From positions 189,602,962 to 189,666,961 of the forward strand of contig OY986438.1 of assembly GCA_963920525.1 (NCBI GenBank): 64,000 nt of DNA, given 5' to 3'. This document shows, one piece after another, positions 11,565 through 22,499 of this stretch (positions are counted from its first letter, which is position 1; every line of letters begins with the position of its first letter). The DNA is from Dichetophora obliterata (taxonomy: Eukaryota > Arthropoda > Insecta > Diptera > Sciomyzidae). Below the pieces are notes generated by a model. It searched no databases. It worked only from the letters and a program-made list of their open reading frames with translations, and was not told the DNA's origin. The position numbers were made by a program, and so were the translations under genes.

Positions 11565-12860
11565 AAGGCCAGCAATACATGAAAATATTTTTGAAAATCG
11601 AAATGTTTAAACATCGATAAATTACTTCAGAAACATCTTGAAATTATGCTGATAAAATTGTAGAGCTAAATTCGAAAACGTTTAAAAGTTAAAAGCTTTG
11701 AAAGTTTGTAAGCTGCTGCCGGATTCCATCAAGCCTAAAACTTTGAACGTGTTTTTCTCAAAACTATTTATATAAATGGCATGCATCATAGCTCAAATAA
11801 TTTTTAAACAATGAATTCAAAGTTTGCATACTTTACAATTTACAAAAATAATTTTTTTTCCAAAATCGGCCTCTCATTATTTAAGAGAATGTAACGTAGA
11901 TATAAAAAAATCATTTTGTTTCATATGAATAACGTCGACACTAGGATGAACGCCAATTCTGAGATCTGTCTTTACACTCTACACTATAATTATATTCATA
12001 AACACACCATCGTTCATTTACTTGAAGACCGTCATAACTCAAGAAACGTGATTTTGTAGTAAATGTGTTTAAATTTTTCAATTGCCTAGCAATTTGTATA
12101 AAAAGCGAGAGACATATGCTCTTTTCACGCGGAGAGTATTAAAAATAATGACATGAAATTTTTACACATCATACATTTTATTTTATTCTAAAAACATGCC
12201 TCAATATACCCTCAAACTTTCTGCGTGAGGATTTGTGCAGTTGTGCAGTTAGGTTTTCGTGAAAACACTACTATAACTTTTAAAGCTGTCAAAATTTTTG
12301 TTTGCACACAAATGCACAACTGCTCAAGTCCTCAAGTCTTAGGCTACAGTAAAAAAGCACTTATGCAGATTTTTGACGTACGTGTATTTTGTTTTTGTAA
12401 AGTGCACAAGTCCTCAAGTCCTCAACTGCACAGGCAATTTCACTGAATCGTGAATACCCATATTGTTTACATTTTTAGCGGCATAATTTCATTTATGATC
12501 AAAAAAGTGCTATGGAAATGGAGGAAGTTTTAAAAAGGAAAACTAAAAGAGAAAACACAAACAAAAAATGGACGGAGGAAGAATTAGCAAAATTTTGGAT
12601 TTTTTAGATGAGTCCGACGTAAAATGTAAACAAAAAAAGCTGTTGTAAAGCATTTGCAGCATCATAAAATTGAAGATATGCTCACTATCATCTACCCTTG
12701 CAAAAATGCATTTGCAATAATGCAACAAGATCGTGAACTGCCCTAATACTTTTGCAGCAACTCCTTTTATTTACCTTTCAATTCTATGTTATTAAATCTA
12801 TTTTTTTTTTATTGCACCACAATTAAAATTTTCTAAGATTTCATTCACAATAGCGCGCAA
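11565..12860. other. Intergenic; small inverted-repeat cluster at 12220-12440
   Basis: No gene. Around 12228-12260 GTGCAGTTGTGCAGTT and around 12305-12440 the complementary words GCACAACTG and AAGTCCTCAAG repeat several times, so this part can fold into hairpins and may be a worn MITE. The rest is plain AT-rich DNA. Confidence 0.35.
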
Positions 12861-12867
12861 AGATTAA

Positions 12868-13423
12868 GGGCCGTTTTCTCAATATCCGGCTAAGCACTAA
12901 TCGGAACTTTAACTGGCGGTTAGCAAAAAAGCATTTTCTCAATGTTCGGTTAGGTCTTAAGTGCCGGTTAAGTTAACGGCAAGTTGAGGTTCCGGTTAGT
13001 TGCTAATCGGAAGAACAGCTGTGTAGTGTAAAAAAATTATATATTTTATAATTAAATATGGATAGAATTTCGAGGATTCCGTTTTTTTCTTACTTGAATT
13101 CGATCCAAAATATAAAAAGGACATATGCGCATAGACGAAGAGTAATGCACTTTCTTCATATGCACTAAAGTTCGGCACTCTGTTGCATTTTTAAATTATT
13201 TATTAATTAATCCTTGTTAGATATTTACAACTTTCACATCAAAAATAAAATAACAAACAAGCGTAAACAGCTGATATGCAGTTTAGCGTATTCACAATTA
13301 AAAAATTCACAATTAATGACTTAACCGAAACTTGGTGAAAACGAAACTGTTTTTTTTAGCTATCTTACGGTTAGCTAACTCCCGGTTAAGAGCTTTGCTA
13401 ACCGGGCATTGACAAAAGGGCCC
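12868..13423. mobile_element. PIF/Harbinger-like MITE (TAA target duplication)
   Basis: The left end GGGCCGTTTTCTCAAT (12868) pairs with the right end, whose reverse complement is GGGCCCTTTTGTCAAT (13423). The flanks are TAA at 12865-12867 and TAA at 13424-13426. A 3-bp TAA/TTA duplication with a GGGCC-type end is typical of PIF/Harbinger. Subterminal CCGGTTAG / CTAACCG words repeat on both sides (for example 12887-13010 and 13321-13400). No transposase; the element is 556 bp. Confidence 0.75.
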
Positions 13424-13426
13424 TAA

Positions 13427-14270
13427 AACTGTAAACAGATCAAATGAGTTTCTTCGATTGTTTATTTTAATAAAGCCGCAGATACACTTAAATTTTTCGA
13501 TTTTAAGCAAGTAGAAGAGTAGTAAGAATTTTAGCAAAAAATAGCAAAAAAACTACAGAAACAACACTGATATTTATTTATTTTGGCCATTCAAAACACT
13601 CCACAAGCATAGAACTTATAAGAGTTATTGCATACATGGTATTACATACTAATAAGGATTTCTTAGGCAACTCAAATATATTGCATAATTTATTGAAAGC
13701 TCTTTTTTTAATTAAATATTTTCTTATTACATATTTTGAGGTGCTTAACACTTTGTCGTATTAATTGATATCTTAATTTTATTACAAGCACGTAGTAGTT
13801 ACTTGCAAATTAGTCAATTCTACGCCACTCTATCAGTACTTCATTTACATTTCGTGCATAGTTTTGTAGTGAAAATTTTATTGCCCATTGTTGCCAAAAA
13901 ATCGTTATCAGCGAATATGTACGTGATTTCGAAATGATTGAATTTTATCCATTGACATACTATATTGTTGTCGCCATGATTGTCGACATAACGTTTGACA
14001 GTGTGCTATTCGCTTTCATTGCTTCTTTTAGGTATTGACATCGATTGCAATTTGTTTATTGACAGTTTTATCCAAAGAAAGGGATTTTTAGAAAGTTTGA
14101 AATATTTGTGTGCATTTTTTTTTTTAATTTTCTGCCAAGGATTTGAGGTGTTACCAAGTCCAGTCTTTGGTTCTAAAATTGGATGATTGATGAGAGGGAG
14201 AGAAAGCAAATGAAGTGAAGCATATATAGGATATCCCATGAGCTCTATTCAACTAGAGCTTCTCCTTGAA
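13427..14270. other. Intergenic, nothing recognised
   Basis: AT-rich sequence with no convincing frame on either strand; short open frames at 13995-14239 overlap on both strands and carry no recognisable domain. Confidence 0.35.
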
Positions 14271-14274
14271 GAGA

Positions 14275-14460
14275 GATAATAAGAAGTTTAATCAGTCAAG
14301 ACTACTGAAGAACGAAGCTTTGCAGCCTCCGAAATAGTTCTGTCTAATATGCTGAGTGATTGACTCATAAACAGAGTTGTTGTTACCTTCTCCAAACTTA
14401 CTTGATCTAAAAAGCTCACAATTAAAATGATGTACAAATTCAAAGAATAGATCACAATTA
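14275..14460. repeat. Dispersed repeat R1, copy 1
   Basis: The block with GCAGCCTCCGAAATAGTTCT, then AACTTACTTGATCTAAAAAG and ACAATTAAAATGATGTA recurs at 58225-58385 in the same orientation (GCAGCCTCCAAAACAGTTCT; CTTACTTGATCTAAAAAGCT). Its last third recurs at 20865-20930 (CAAAGAATAGATCACAA). This is an interspersed element without visible coding capacity. Confidence 0.65.
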
Positions 14461-14819
14461 TTTTTCTAATTAACTTCTTTCTTTTTTGGTTTACTGAAAA
14501 TTAAATTTTTTGTTTTTACAAGCAAAACTTAAGTCTTTTGTCACAAGAAATGTTTAATGAGTTTTATTATTTTTAATGATTATTTTATTATTTTTAATTA
14601 GAATAAAATTTATTCAAAAAGTAAAACATATCGTACGCACTTTATTCTAAACACGAACTAAAGCATTTTAATTTTTGATGAATTTCAATCCTAATTAATC
14701 CTAACGTATTGTCTAATGTCATATTGCATTTTAATAAATAAGAACTACAACTGTGGTGTTAAAAAATTTGTAGTGAAATTTATAAAAGTTACGCTACTTT
14801 GATGACGTCACTTTGTATT

Positions 14820-15280
14820 AGAGATCGGCCAAGTTTTTATACGATTTTGCCAAACTCCAAGCTCAAAGTAAAATTTAATATTCTTATCATATGTGTATTA
14901 AATTAATTTTTGTGGAATTTTTAGAAACTTAACCGTTTTCATATAGCTACTTCGTATGGGAGATAGGCGTGGTTTTTATACTATTTGCACAAATTTTAAT
15001 TATATGGTGAATATTTGAGACTTAGTTTATCGGCATTTAAAGATATTTTACAATTTTCTTAAAGTCACTTCGTATGAGAGGTAGGCGTGGTTTTCATCTG
15101 CTTTTGACAAATTGAACATGTATGGTGAATAATTTCGATCAGAGCTAATGTGCCAAATTTCAAGTCTGGCATTTTGTGGCAAAATTTCATTAAGTTTTGT
15201 GGCATTTTCAGAGACTTAACCGATATGATAAAGTTCCTTTGTATATGAGACAGCCTTGGTTATTATGGGATTTGACTCAG
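14820..15280. repeat. Three degenerate ~115-bp direct repeats
   Basis: A unit with TTCGTATGGGAGATAGGCGT, TGGTGAATA and AAACTTAACCG occurs near 14948, 15068 and 15240 with decreasing similarity. This resembles the decayed tandem modules common in fly interspersed repeats. Confidence 0.5.
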
Positions 15281-15284
15281 TTTT

Positions 15285-16330
15285 AAACTTCATCCTTTTC
15301 AAAAAAATTATATGTAAAAAAATTGTTTTTGTAAATTCCGGTTAACCTGCTAAAGTTAACAAATATGTTAAGTCCGGTCAAAATTTTGTATGTGAATCCA
15401 CTTAGCAGCTAATTAGTAAGTTAACAGTCTGAGCACCGTGTTTTTGTTGCACTCAGAAAAAAGTTTATCGGAATATGAGAAAAAAGGCATCATATTAAGG
15501 TAAAAATGGTATTGACTTTGCTCCAGAGAATGCTTTTCTCTAAATGTGATCCCAAAAATTCCCTAAAAATGGCAAAAAGCTTCCATGAAAAAGAGAATTA
15601 TTTTCTCAGTAACAAAAGACACCTTCTCTTTAATAGAAAAATATTTCTTTATAATACGTTCAACCGTTTTCTTTATTGTATAAATTTTTCCCGAAAACAG
15701 AGAAATATTTATTTAATTTTAATAAATGTTTTCTTTAAGTTACGTTTATAAATTCTCACGAAAAATAACACTTTCGTTGAAAGAAATATATATTGTCTTA
15801 ACAACATATATCTTTATTGCGTACATTTTTCTTTAAAACACAGAAGTATATCCGCAACTATGATTAAAAAATTATTTTTGTAAAGCATTTTGTTAACTCA
15901 GTTCTACGCAAAGTAGAAGTATTAATAGCAAATTGTGATTCGGTTTAAAATATTAGTTCAAAATGTGTTAATAGGTAGAATTATTGTTGTGGCATTGTTT
16001 TTCGGGACTCTTTATAAATATTCCAGAAATTTATTCTGAAAAACGATTTTGTAAATGCATCCAAAGAAACAGTAGTAATAAACAACATCAATTTTGTGTA
16101 GTTATGTTAAGTAAAAAAAAAACCTTTTGAAACAATCGTCATAATATGGAGAATATGCAGCACTTGCTTTTCACAACATTAATCAATTGCTCTCTCACGC
16201 TTTCTATTTTTTTCGTACCTCATTCAATATAAGAAAAACATATCGATTTTTGAGAAGAAGTCTTTTTGATTTTTGAGAAAGGATTTGTTGTTACTGAAGA
16301 AAATATTTCGCATAGTGAATTATTTATCAA
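15285..16330. other. Intergenic, nothing recognised
   Basis: AT-rich. An 81-codon open frame at 15506-15751 consists largely of AT-driven residues, shows no domain, and is not called. Confidence 0.35.
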
Positions 16331-16331
16331 C

Positions 16332-16972
16332 AACTAGCTGAACCCGGTGTGCTTCGCTACCCCCCTCGTACCAGGATTGCATTTCAAAATTGTGGCAATA
16401 CCAAAATCACTTTTCACGCCATTGAATTTTCGAAATAAGTCCACCCCAGCGCCACCTACCGTGTCCATTTATACACAAATTATTTTCTTATGATTAAACA
16501 AACATACATTCTGAATTTCAGTTAAATTGGTCCATAAATTCAAATTTTCGATATAAGTCCACCCCAGCGCCACCTATCGGGTCCATTTATACACAAATTA
16601 TTTTCTTATGATTAAACAAACATACATTCTGAATTTCAGTTAAATTGGTCCATAAATTCAAATTTTCGATATAAGTCCACCCCAGCGCCACCTATCGGGT
16701 CCATTTATACACAAATTATTTTCTTATGATTAAACAAACATACATTCTGAATTTCAGTTAAATTGGTCCATAAATTCAAATTTTCGATATAAGTCCACCC
16801 CAACGCCACCTATCGGACTTTCCCGGAGGGTTTTTCCAAAATTTTCCTTCGTAAAAACCTTCTCCTGGCAATTATAAACAACTGAAAAAAAATTTTAGAC
16901 AAATCGGCCCAGCCATTCTCAATTGATGTTTTACTATACATTTTTTACACCATTTTTATATATATAGATAGA
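16332..16972. repeat. Interspersed repeat (AGCTGAACCCGG head, TATATATAGATAG tail) with an internal array
   Basis: The head AACTAGCTGAACCCGGTGTG and the tail, with TCGGCCCAGCCATTCTCAAT followed by TATATATAGATAG, match the look of widespread insect interspersed repeats whose 3' part reads 'aaatcggtccagccgtt...'. The middle is occupied by a 118-bp tandem array (separate entry). No coding capacity; class not certain. Confidence 0.55.
16441..16830 (+). repeat. Tandem array, 118-bp unit, about 3.3 copies
   Basis: The landmark CCACCCCAGCGCCACCTA occurs at 16441, 16559 and 16677 and, with one change (CCCCAACG), at 16795, giving an exact period of 118 bp. The copies starting at 16559 and 16677 appear identical, the first copy differs at a few bases, and the fourth breaks off after about 30 bp. 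The near-identity points to recent amplification or gene conversion. Confidence 0.9.
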
Positions 16973-17220
16973 GAACATTTTTCATTTTCTATAAATTTTT
17001 CTCTATAAATGAGATTTTTTTCAGTGAGAGAAAAATACTTATCATTATTAGAGACATGAAATATTTTCATTTCCCACAAGGAAGGAAATATTTCTTCGAA
17101 TATGTGAAAATTTATTATAATTGAAGTAAATTTTATTTGAAATAAAGAAAATTTCTATTATCGAAAACAGAGAAATTTTTTATCACAAAAAGATAAGTGT
17201 CGTTTTCTGAGTGTGAGCAG

Positions 17221-17343
17221 GGGCCCTATTCTCTAACTGTGAGTTTTTGTGACAGCCCGTCTACACTTTAAAACTGTGAGTTTTTAGTCAGTGAGTTCAG
17301 TCAGAAAAAGTGTACACTTTACAACTTACAGAGAATAGGGCCC
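17221..17343. mobile_element. 123-bp MITE with GGGCCCTATTCTCT ends
   Basis: The left end GGGCCCTATTCTCT (17221) pairs perfectly with the right end AGAGAATAGGGCCC (17343). Both ends are flanked by CAG (17218-17220, 17344-17346), a candidate 3-bp target duplication. The interior is partly palindromic (AACTGTGAG / TTACAG). The GGGCC start and 3-bp duplication recall the Harbinger-like MITE at 12868, but CAG is not the usual TWA site. Confidence 0.7.
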
Positions 17344-17349
17344 CAGGCA

Positions 17350-19080
17350 TTTGTTAAGTCGGAAACGTCAAACTCTTTAATAAAGTGACGTAACGTTTGG
17401 AAATGAGTTTTTAAAAGTACCAAATTATTTTTGTGTTAAAGCTTCATAGCCCAAATATTGTCTTATATTAAAATAAAATTAAAGTTTTGTAATGATTTGA
17501 AAAGATTTCAAAATTTTTTGTTATATAAACATAAAAATTAGGGTGGGTCAAAAAAATAAATTTTTTTTTTAAGTGTCATGAAAAAATGGGTTGCTAAACA
17601 CCTTAAAAAACTCTCACCAAATATGAGCTCTTAACTTTAATAGGAAGATGCTCCGCATCGCATTTTTTTTTTCTTAGTCCAATAGAAAAAATTAAAAAGA
17701 ACTTAAAAAATTAATTAAAAATTAAATTAAGCATTTTGCATTCAAAAATTTTGTTGGAAGTAATAGTTTTTAAATGTGCAGATATGTGGATATATTGTAC
17801 TCATTTTACAATAAATTAATTTTTCATCAACACTTTTTTACTTACCATACAGAGGAGCCTTCTTACGCGACATATTTGAGAAATTAAAAGAAAGCTTATG
17901 AGGGAGAGTATTTGCTCTATTAATTGCGCCAAAGAAATAACGACAAATCAGAAAATATTTCAACACAAAAACTTTTGTACACATATGTGGCCATTTTACC
18001 CGAAGAGATTAAATTATCGAGATACCTTATGGACGAACCCTTAAGCTCAAACTACTGACTCAAGAATTAAAATTTAATAAAACGTCCGTCAAATTCCTGA
18101 AGGTTCGAAGCATGTTTTCTATGCTTATTATTTGAGTCCTTTTTCAAAACTGAGTTTATTTATAAAAAGGTAAATCAGTACATAACGCATTAAGAATCAA
18201 TTCAATGAATGTAAAATTAATTCTTAAATAAAAAAAAATTAAATATGTAAGCTGTTGTTTATTTTATCGAGCCTTAATTGTTATTTATTAAAATAAAATA
18301 ATTTTAAAAAAATTAATAATTAATTATTTATTTAAAGTATTCATTTTCGTTATTCAGAAAAAAAAATAAATTTTTTATTCATATGAATGCTATTCACAAA
18401 AAATGCAATTCACAAAGCATTTCAGTATTTTCACTTGTTCCTTTTTTAATTCATTATTTATTTTTCATTCATTGTTCATTGTTATTCATTGTTTATTTTT
18501 TATTTTTTATTTATTATATTCAATTTTTATTCATTGTTCATTATTTTTTTCATTATAAATTTGTTACTCATTATTGATTTATTATTCATTATTAATTTTT
18601 TATTAACTTTTGAATAATGAATAAAATTAATAAAAATCTTGTTCTTCATTATTGAATAATGATTAAAATTAAAAAAATTCATAATGATTAACAAATGAAT
18701 AATAAATACAAAATGAATAAAAAAATAATAATTGAAAATTCTTAAATTCTTTCTGGTGAAATAGTGATTTCCCGGGGCGCTGCGATTTGACAATGTATTC
18801 TTGAAGTACTTTCAATAAAAATAAGAATAGCCAAAGGAAAACTCGATTTTTTCAAATTATCGAGTTTTTAATACAAATATTTTTATGGCTATATTTTTCT
18901 TATTGAATAACCAATATTGTTGGAAGCTTGCACATAAATTTTAAATAAATAAAATCCATTTAGTATTTCAATGGTTCAATTCAGTTTTATAGCTATGTGT
19001 ATGTAAAAGTAAAATATTTTCTTTCATTTGGTATATAATATATATGATTTGTTTGACTTTTATGGTGTTTTCTTGTGATG
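17350..19080. other. Intergenic, AT-rich; ATTCATT-type low complexity at 18360-18740
   Basis: No gene. From 18420 to 18590 the top strand is rich in TTCATT / TTATTCA words, and from 18600 to 18730 in the complementary AATGAATAA words, so the region can form a large AT-rich cruciform. The open frames here are by-products of low complexity. Confidence 0.45.
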
Positions 19081-19084
19081 AAAT

Positions 19085-19805
19085 GGCGTTGGGGTCAAAT
19101 TTGCCCTTATACAAAATTTCATTGACAAAATTGCCCTTTCTTTAAGAAATTGTCCTTTACAAAATTTCCCCTTCACAAAATTTCACAAAAGCGCGCGCTT
19201 TTGCACAGTGTCAACAAATTATTTTTTAATTTATTTATTGTACAATTTCGTAAAGGTGAATTTTGTAAAGGGGAATTTTGTAAAGTATTGTAAATATTGT
19301 AAATTGTAAATATAAAAACAGTTATATCTTAAAAAGTTATGCAAAGATTTTGATGTTTTATACCTCGTTTAATAGGTACTCGCATTACCTTTTGATACCC
19401 ATAAAGCGAAACACTAAAAAAACAGCAAGATTTGTAGGCCATTTTTTCAATTTAAAGAAAGTTTTTTAAATCCTATAACTTCTAAACCAATTGCGAGCGG
19501 CCTGAAATTTTTCAAGATTTGGATTTAAGAGGCTAAAATCCATATCATCCAACAAAAATATATTAAAAAAGAGAGTTGTCGCTATTCCTTTATTTATTAC
19601 ACCTTTTATTGCCTTGATGGCAATTTTGTAAAGGGACAATTTTGTAAAGGGCAATTTCGTAAAGGGTAATTTTTTAAAGTAAAATTTAAAAAAACGGAAA
19701 TTTTTAAATGGGACAATTTTGGAAAAGGAAATTTTGTGAGGGTGAATTTTGTCAAGGGCAATTTTTGAAAGGGAAATTTCGACCGGCTCCCGATGAAATG
19801 ATTTG
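19085..19805. repeat. Minisatellite-like blocks of GGGCAATTTTGTAAA flanking a dispersed repeat
   Basis: About 19100-19180 and 19250-19290 and then 19615-19775 contain ten or more variants of a 15-17 bp word (GGGCAATTTTGTAAA and complement ACAAAATTGCCCTTT). The left cluster is mainly in one orientation, the right in the other. Between them, 19305-19590 is a copy of dispersed repeat R2. The layout (short-word arrays in inverse orientation around a core) resembles foldback-type elements. Confidence 0.6.
19305..19590. repeat. Dispersed repeat R2, copy 1
   Basis: The blocks ACTAAAAAAACAGCAAGATT, CTATAACTTCTAAACCAATT, GCGAGCGGCCTGAAATT and AGGCTAAAATCCATAT recur in the same order and orientation at 32985-33270, with about 85-90 percent identity by eye. 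Noncoding. Confidence 0.75.
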
Positions 19806-20040
19806 CCCTTGTGCGGAAAGTTATTTCAAGCATGTTTACCTTAGTTATTTTGCTTTCTTATAAAGAATTTTTTTTATTCCGCGTAAAATATATATATGAA
19901 TATTTTAATATATCAAACGAAAGGTAAATGTCTAAGCTTTAAAAATAAAATATATTTGTAGTACCTTAATAACAGTAATTTAGTAAGAAAAAGGAGCTGC
20001 GTTCACACGTAGCTATTGTTACAGGCATTGTTTAAAACAT

Positions 20041-20640
20041 TCAGAATGCAATATCTACGTTTGGGTACGATTCTCTCAAATTAAAATCATGGATCAGTTG
20101 TAGTAATTCCAAAACCATTGTGGATTTAATGTACTCAGAGAAAATAGACAATACTACATGTCTAAAATCAGAAATATCATCAACAAAATCAACCACATTC
20201 ATGTCTTGTTTATATTTCATTGCCAAATCAGTTGCTGCTCTCTTCAATTCAGAAGTACTCATGCTTTGCAAAGACTCACCAGACAAAAATGCAAAATCCC
20301 CAGCAACTTCCAATAATTTTTCATACCTCCAGCTGATTTCAGATACCAGAATATCAACTGCCTTCTTGACATTGGTTCGAAGTTTTTGGATTTCTGAAAG
20401 ATTTGGCCCATCGTCTTTTCCTTCATACAACTCTAATTGCTTCATCTTTCTTGATCATTCGCACGTATTTTCAATTTAAGAGTTTCAGACAACGCAGATG
20501 CGTGAATAAAATTTTCTTCAAACTCCGTGTTACGAAGTTCTTGCATTGAAAAGTGTGCAGCTTTTTCTATAAACAAACTTCTTGCTTGTAAAGCTATAGT
20601 GATGCGATCAATTTGACCTAGTACCTGATTCCACACATCG
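20041..20640 (-). pseudogene. hAT-type (zinc-finger MYM-like, DUF4371 class) transposase fragment
   Basis: The minus frame 20636-20442 reads QVLGQIDRITIALQARSLFI and continues, after a frame break near 20445, into 20445-20041 with SWRYEKLLEVAGDFAFLSGE, STSELKRAATDLAMKYKQD and a terminal HDFNLRESYPNVDIAF. This order is characteristic of the C-terminal half of hAT transposases annotated as zinc finger MYM-type 1-like. It stops just before the hATC motif (ASCERSFS), which is missing here, so the copy is truncated and frameshifted. Confidence 0.75.
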
Positions 20641-20644
20641 AGAA

Positions 20645-21060
20645 AAAAAATAAACTTTCGGGTTGAAACTTTGAGGGTTTAAAAAAAATTATGAAAAGTG
20701 TTGTACAAATTCAAATTTAAGTGATGGAAATTAACTGTTTTGATTTCAAAGTGGCTTAACTCGTTCGCAGCCAATAGGTTTGTAAATGAATGTAGTGTTA
20801 ATTGAAGTGATTTATACACGTGAGTCAGCAAACATAGCATTTCATGTTCAAACATTTTTTTTTTAATAATCTGAAAAGCTAACAATTAAAATCATGTAAA
20901 AATTCAAAGAATAGATCACAAATATCTAATTGGAATGAGATACTTTCGCAAAAAAAAAACTAATGTAAACACTAGCTTAGTGGCGCAAAGTTAATCATCC
21001 AATTTTGTTTTTTAATAACTTTTTTGCTAAATACAAAAAATTATTTTGAGTGATCGAAGT
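20645..21060. other. Intergenic; partial R1 repeat at 20865-20930
   Basis: No gene. The only recognised piece is a 60-bp fragment of dispersed repeat R1 (CAAAGAATAGATCACAA at about 20905). Confidence 0.4.
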
Positions 21061-21201
21061 CTTTATTTCGACCTTTACAATTTTTTTCTGTTAAGTGAAA
21101 AAGATGATATCCGTCAAGTGACTGCCGCCAGTGTTGATTCACATTTGTGTGGTGATAATTCCTGTCGAATATTCTTCTTAAGGTGAGCTATTATCTGAAG
21201 G

Positions 21202-21590
21202 CCCCTATAGACGAGAAACTAATCGAACAACTGGTTGATAAACTGGTTGATAGACTGGTTGATGTTTTTTCGTACAGACATAAATTTTAATTGATGGCAG
21301 TTGTTCAATTTCAGTTCAAAACAGTTTATTTATAAAATGCCCATAGAAGAACTTTAAAAAAAACCAAAGCAACGGCCACAAAAATAATTATTTTTAAAAT
21401 GCAGTTCTCCGTTTGGTTGCTAAGTTTTCTAAAAACACGACAACTAATTGGTCAACTTGTTGAGCTTCAGCCATAAAAATCAAATTTTTTTGATTTTCAG
21501 CAACTGATTGAAATACTGGTTGAAAAACTGAAAGCAAAACAAAACCCCACCTACACACCAGTTATGCGATTAGTTGCTCGTCTATAGGAG
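21202..21590. mobile_element. MITE family CTATAGACGAG, copy in unit A
   Basis: The left end CCCTATAGACGAGAAACTAA and the right end TTAGTTGCTCGTCTATAGGAG are imperfect inverted repeats. AACTGGTTGATAAACTGGTTGAT repeats follow the left end. It sits inside the mariner-type transposase remnant at the same point as the copy at 22664-23033, so the insertion predates the duplication. Confidence 0.75.
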
Positions 21591-21855
21591 CCTTGAGTCT
21601 TGTTGGCATAAATTCGAGACGTCAAATAGCCCCAAAAAAAGAAGCCTGGGAAGGCTAAATCGGGCGATCTTGCTGGCCATGCCAAATCGCCAAAACGAGA
21701 AAATGCGCGACCAGGATATGCTTTCTTCACAATATTCATTGTGGCTCGTGCTATGTCTGTGGTTGCACCGTCTTGTTGAAAGCAAAAAATGAGGATGGCG
21801 TCCTCAAAAAAATACGGCCCAATCACTCCTCCCGCGTGCACGCAGAACCACACAG
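21555..21855 (-). pseudogene. Mariner/IS630-type transposase remnant (DDE_3 class), unit A
   Basis: The minus strand reads VHAGGVIGPYFFED, CFQQDGATTDIARATMNIVK, PGRAFSRFGDLAWPARSPDL and FFWGYLTSRIYANKTQ. These are the second aspartate block (QQDGA) and the third acidic block of insect transposases that pair an N-terminal DUF4817-type helix-turn-helix with a DDE_3 core. The part between FFED and FQQDGA is deleted relative to the family. The reading continues on the other side of the MITE in a degraded form. Confidence 0.75.
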
Positions 21856-21978
21856 TTTTCAGATTTTCTGTGAGCTGTCAACTTCGTTTTGACAGCTTCG
21901 GCAGTCTGTCTCTCCGAAAAGAATATACCTTCTCTAGTCCTACCATGCATCAAAGTATACCACAATCATAGTAGAACT

Positions 21979-22139
21979 AGACAAGGTAGTGTTAGGGCTG
22001 AATATGCTCTCTTTCTTAGTGACCATAACTGTCAAACTCGGCCATTTTGGTATTTTTGCCAATTTTTTTTTTGTATGGAATGTCAACTTCGTTTTGACAG
22101 TTTCGGTCACCGGCTCTCCGCCCTAACACTACCTTGTCT
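21979..22139. mobile_element. 161-bp MITE with AGACAAGGTAGTGTTAGGGC ends
   Basis: The left end AGACAAGGTAGTGTTAGGGC (21979-21998) is the perfect reverse complement of 22120-22139 (GCCCTAACACTACCTTGTCT). The interior contains GTCAACTTCGTTTTGACAG, a phrase also present just outside the element (21886-21905) and in unit B (about 23337), so part of the interior may have been captured from the flank. Confidence 0.75.
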
Positions 22140-22499
22140 AATTTTGTCATGACCACAATAGATGCTGCGTTCGAAAAACTTAAAACCGTATTTAATCACG
22201 CAACGCTGTGCGAACGCACTGAAGCTGTCAGTTGAACACATGGTAGAAGAATACAGGTATATGCATCAGATGAGAGCATACTGTCGGAATTGTCGAAACG
22301 AAGCAAAAGATTTTCTTTATTTTCTTTTGTTTCCATTCGCCACACAGCTAAATTTGACAGACATGGCAGTATGGAAAGAGAGCACAGTCAGCGCTGCATA
22401 TACCTCTATCCTTCTAGCATGGTCGAACACCAAAAAAAGTCACTTTTTTTTTCTTTCTAATTATTTGTTGTTGCCATAGAAATTTTCCTTTACAATTTT

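Larger units (their letters stand above)
21063..22485. repeat. Tandem segmental duplication, unit A
   Basis: Unit A and unit B (22486-24145) share, in the same order: TTCTGTTAAGTG...GATGATATCCGTCAAGTG, a 370-390 bp MITE, a mariner-type transposase remnant, a segment with GTTTTGACAGCTTCG, a segment with ATAGATGCTGCGTTCGAAAA and CACGCAACGCTGTGCGAACG, and TTTCTAATTATTTGTTGTTG. The MITE starts lie 1462 bp apart. Unit A carries its own small MITE at 21979-22139 where unit B carries a different one at 23410-24003, so those inserted after or around the duplication. Confidence 0.8.

Noticed and set aside
16441..16830. Possible CRISPR array
   Set aside because: The 118-bp units are contiguous with no variable spacers, in a eukaryotic interspersed repeat.
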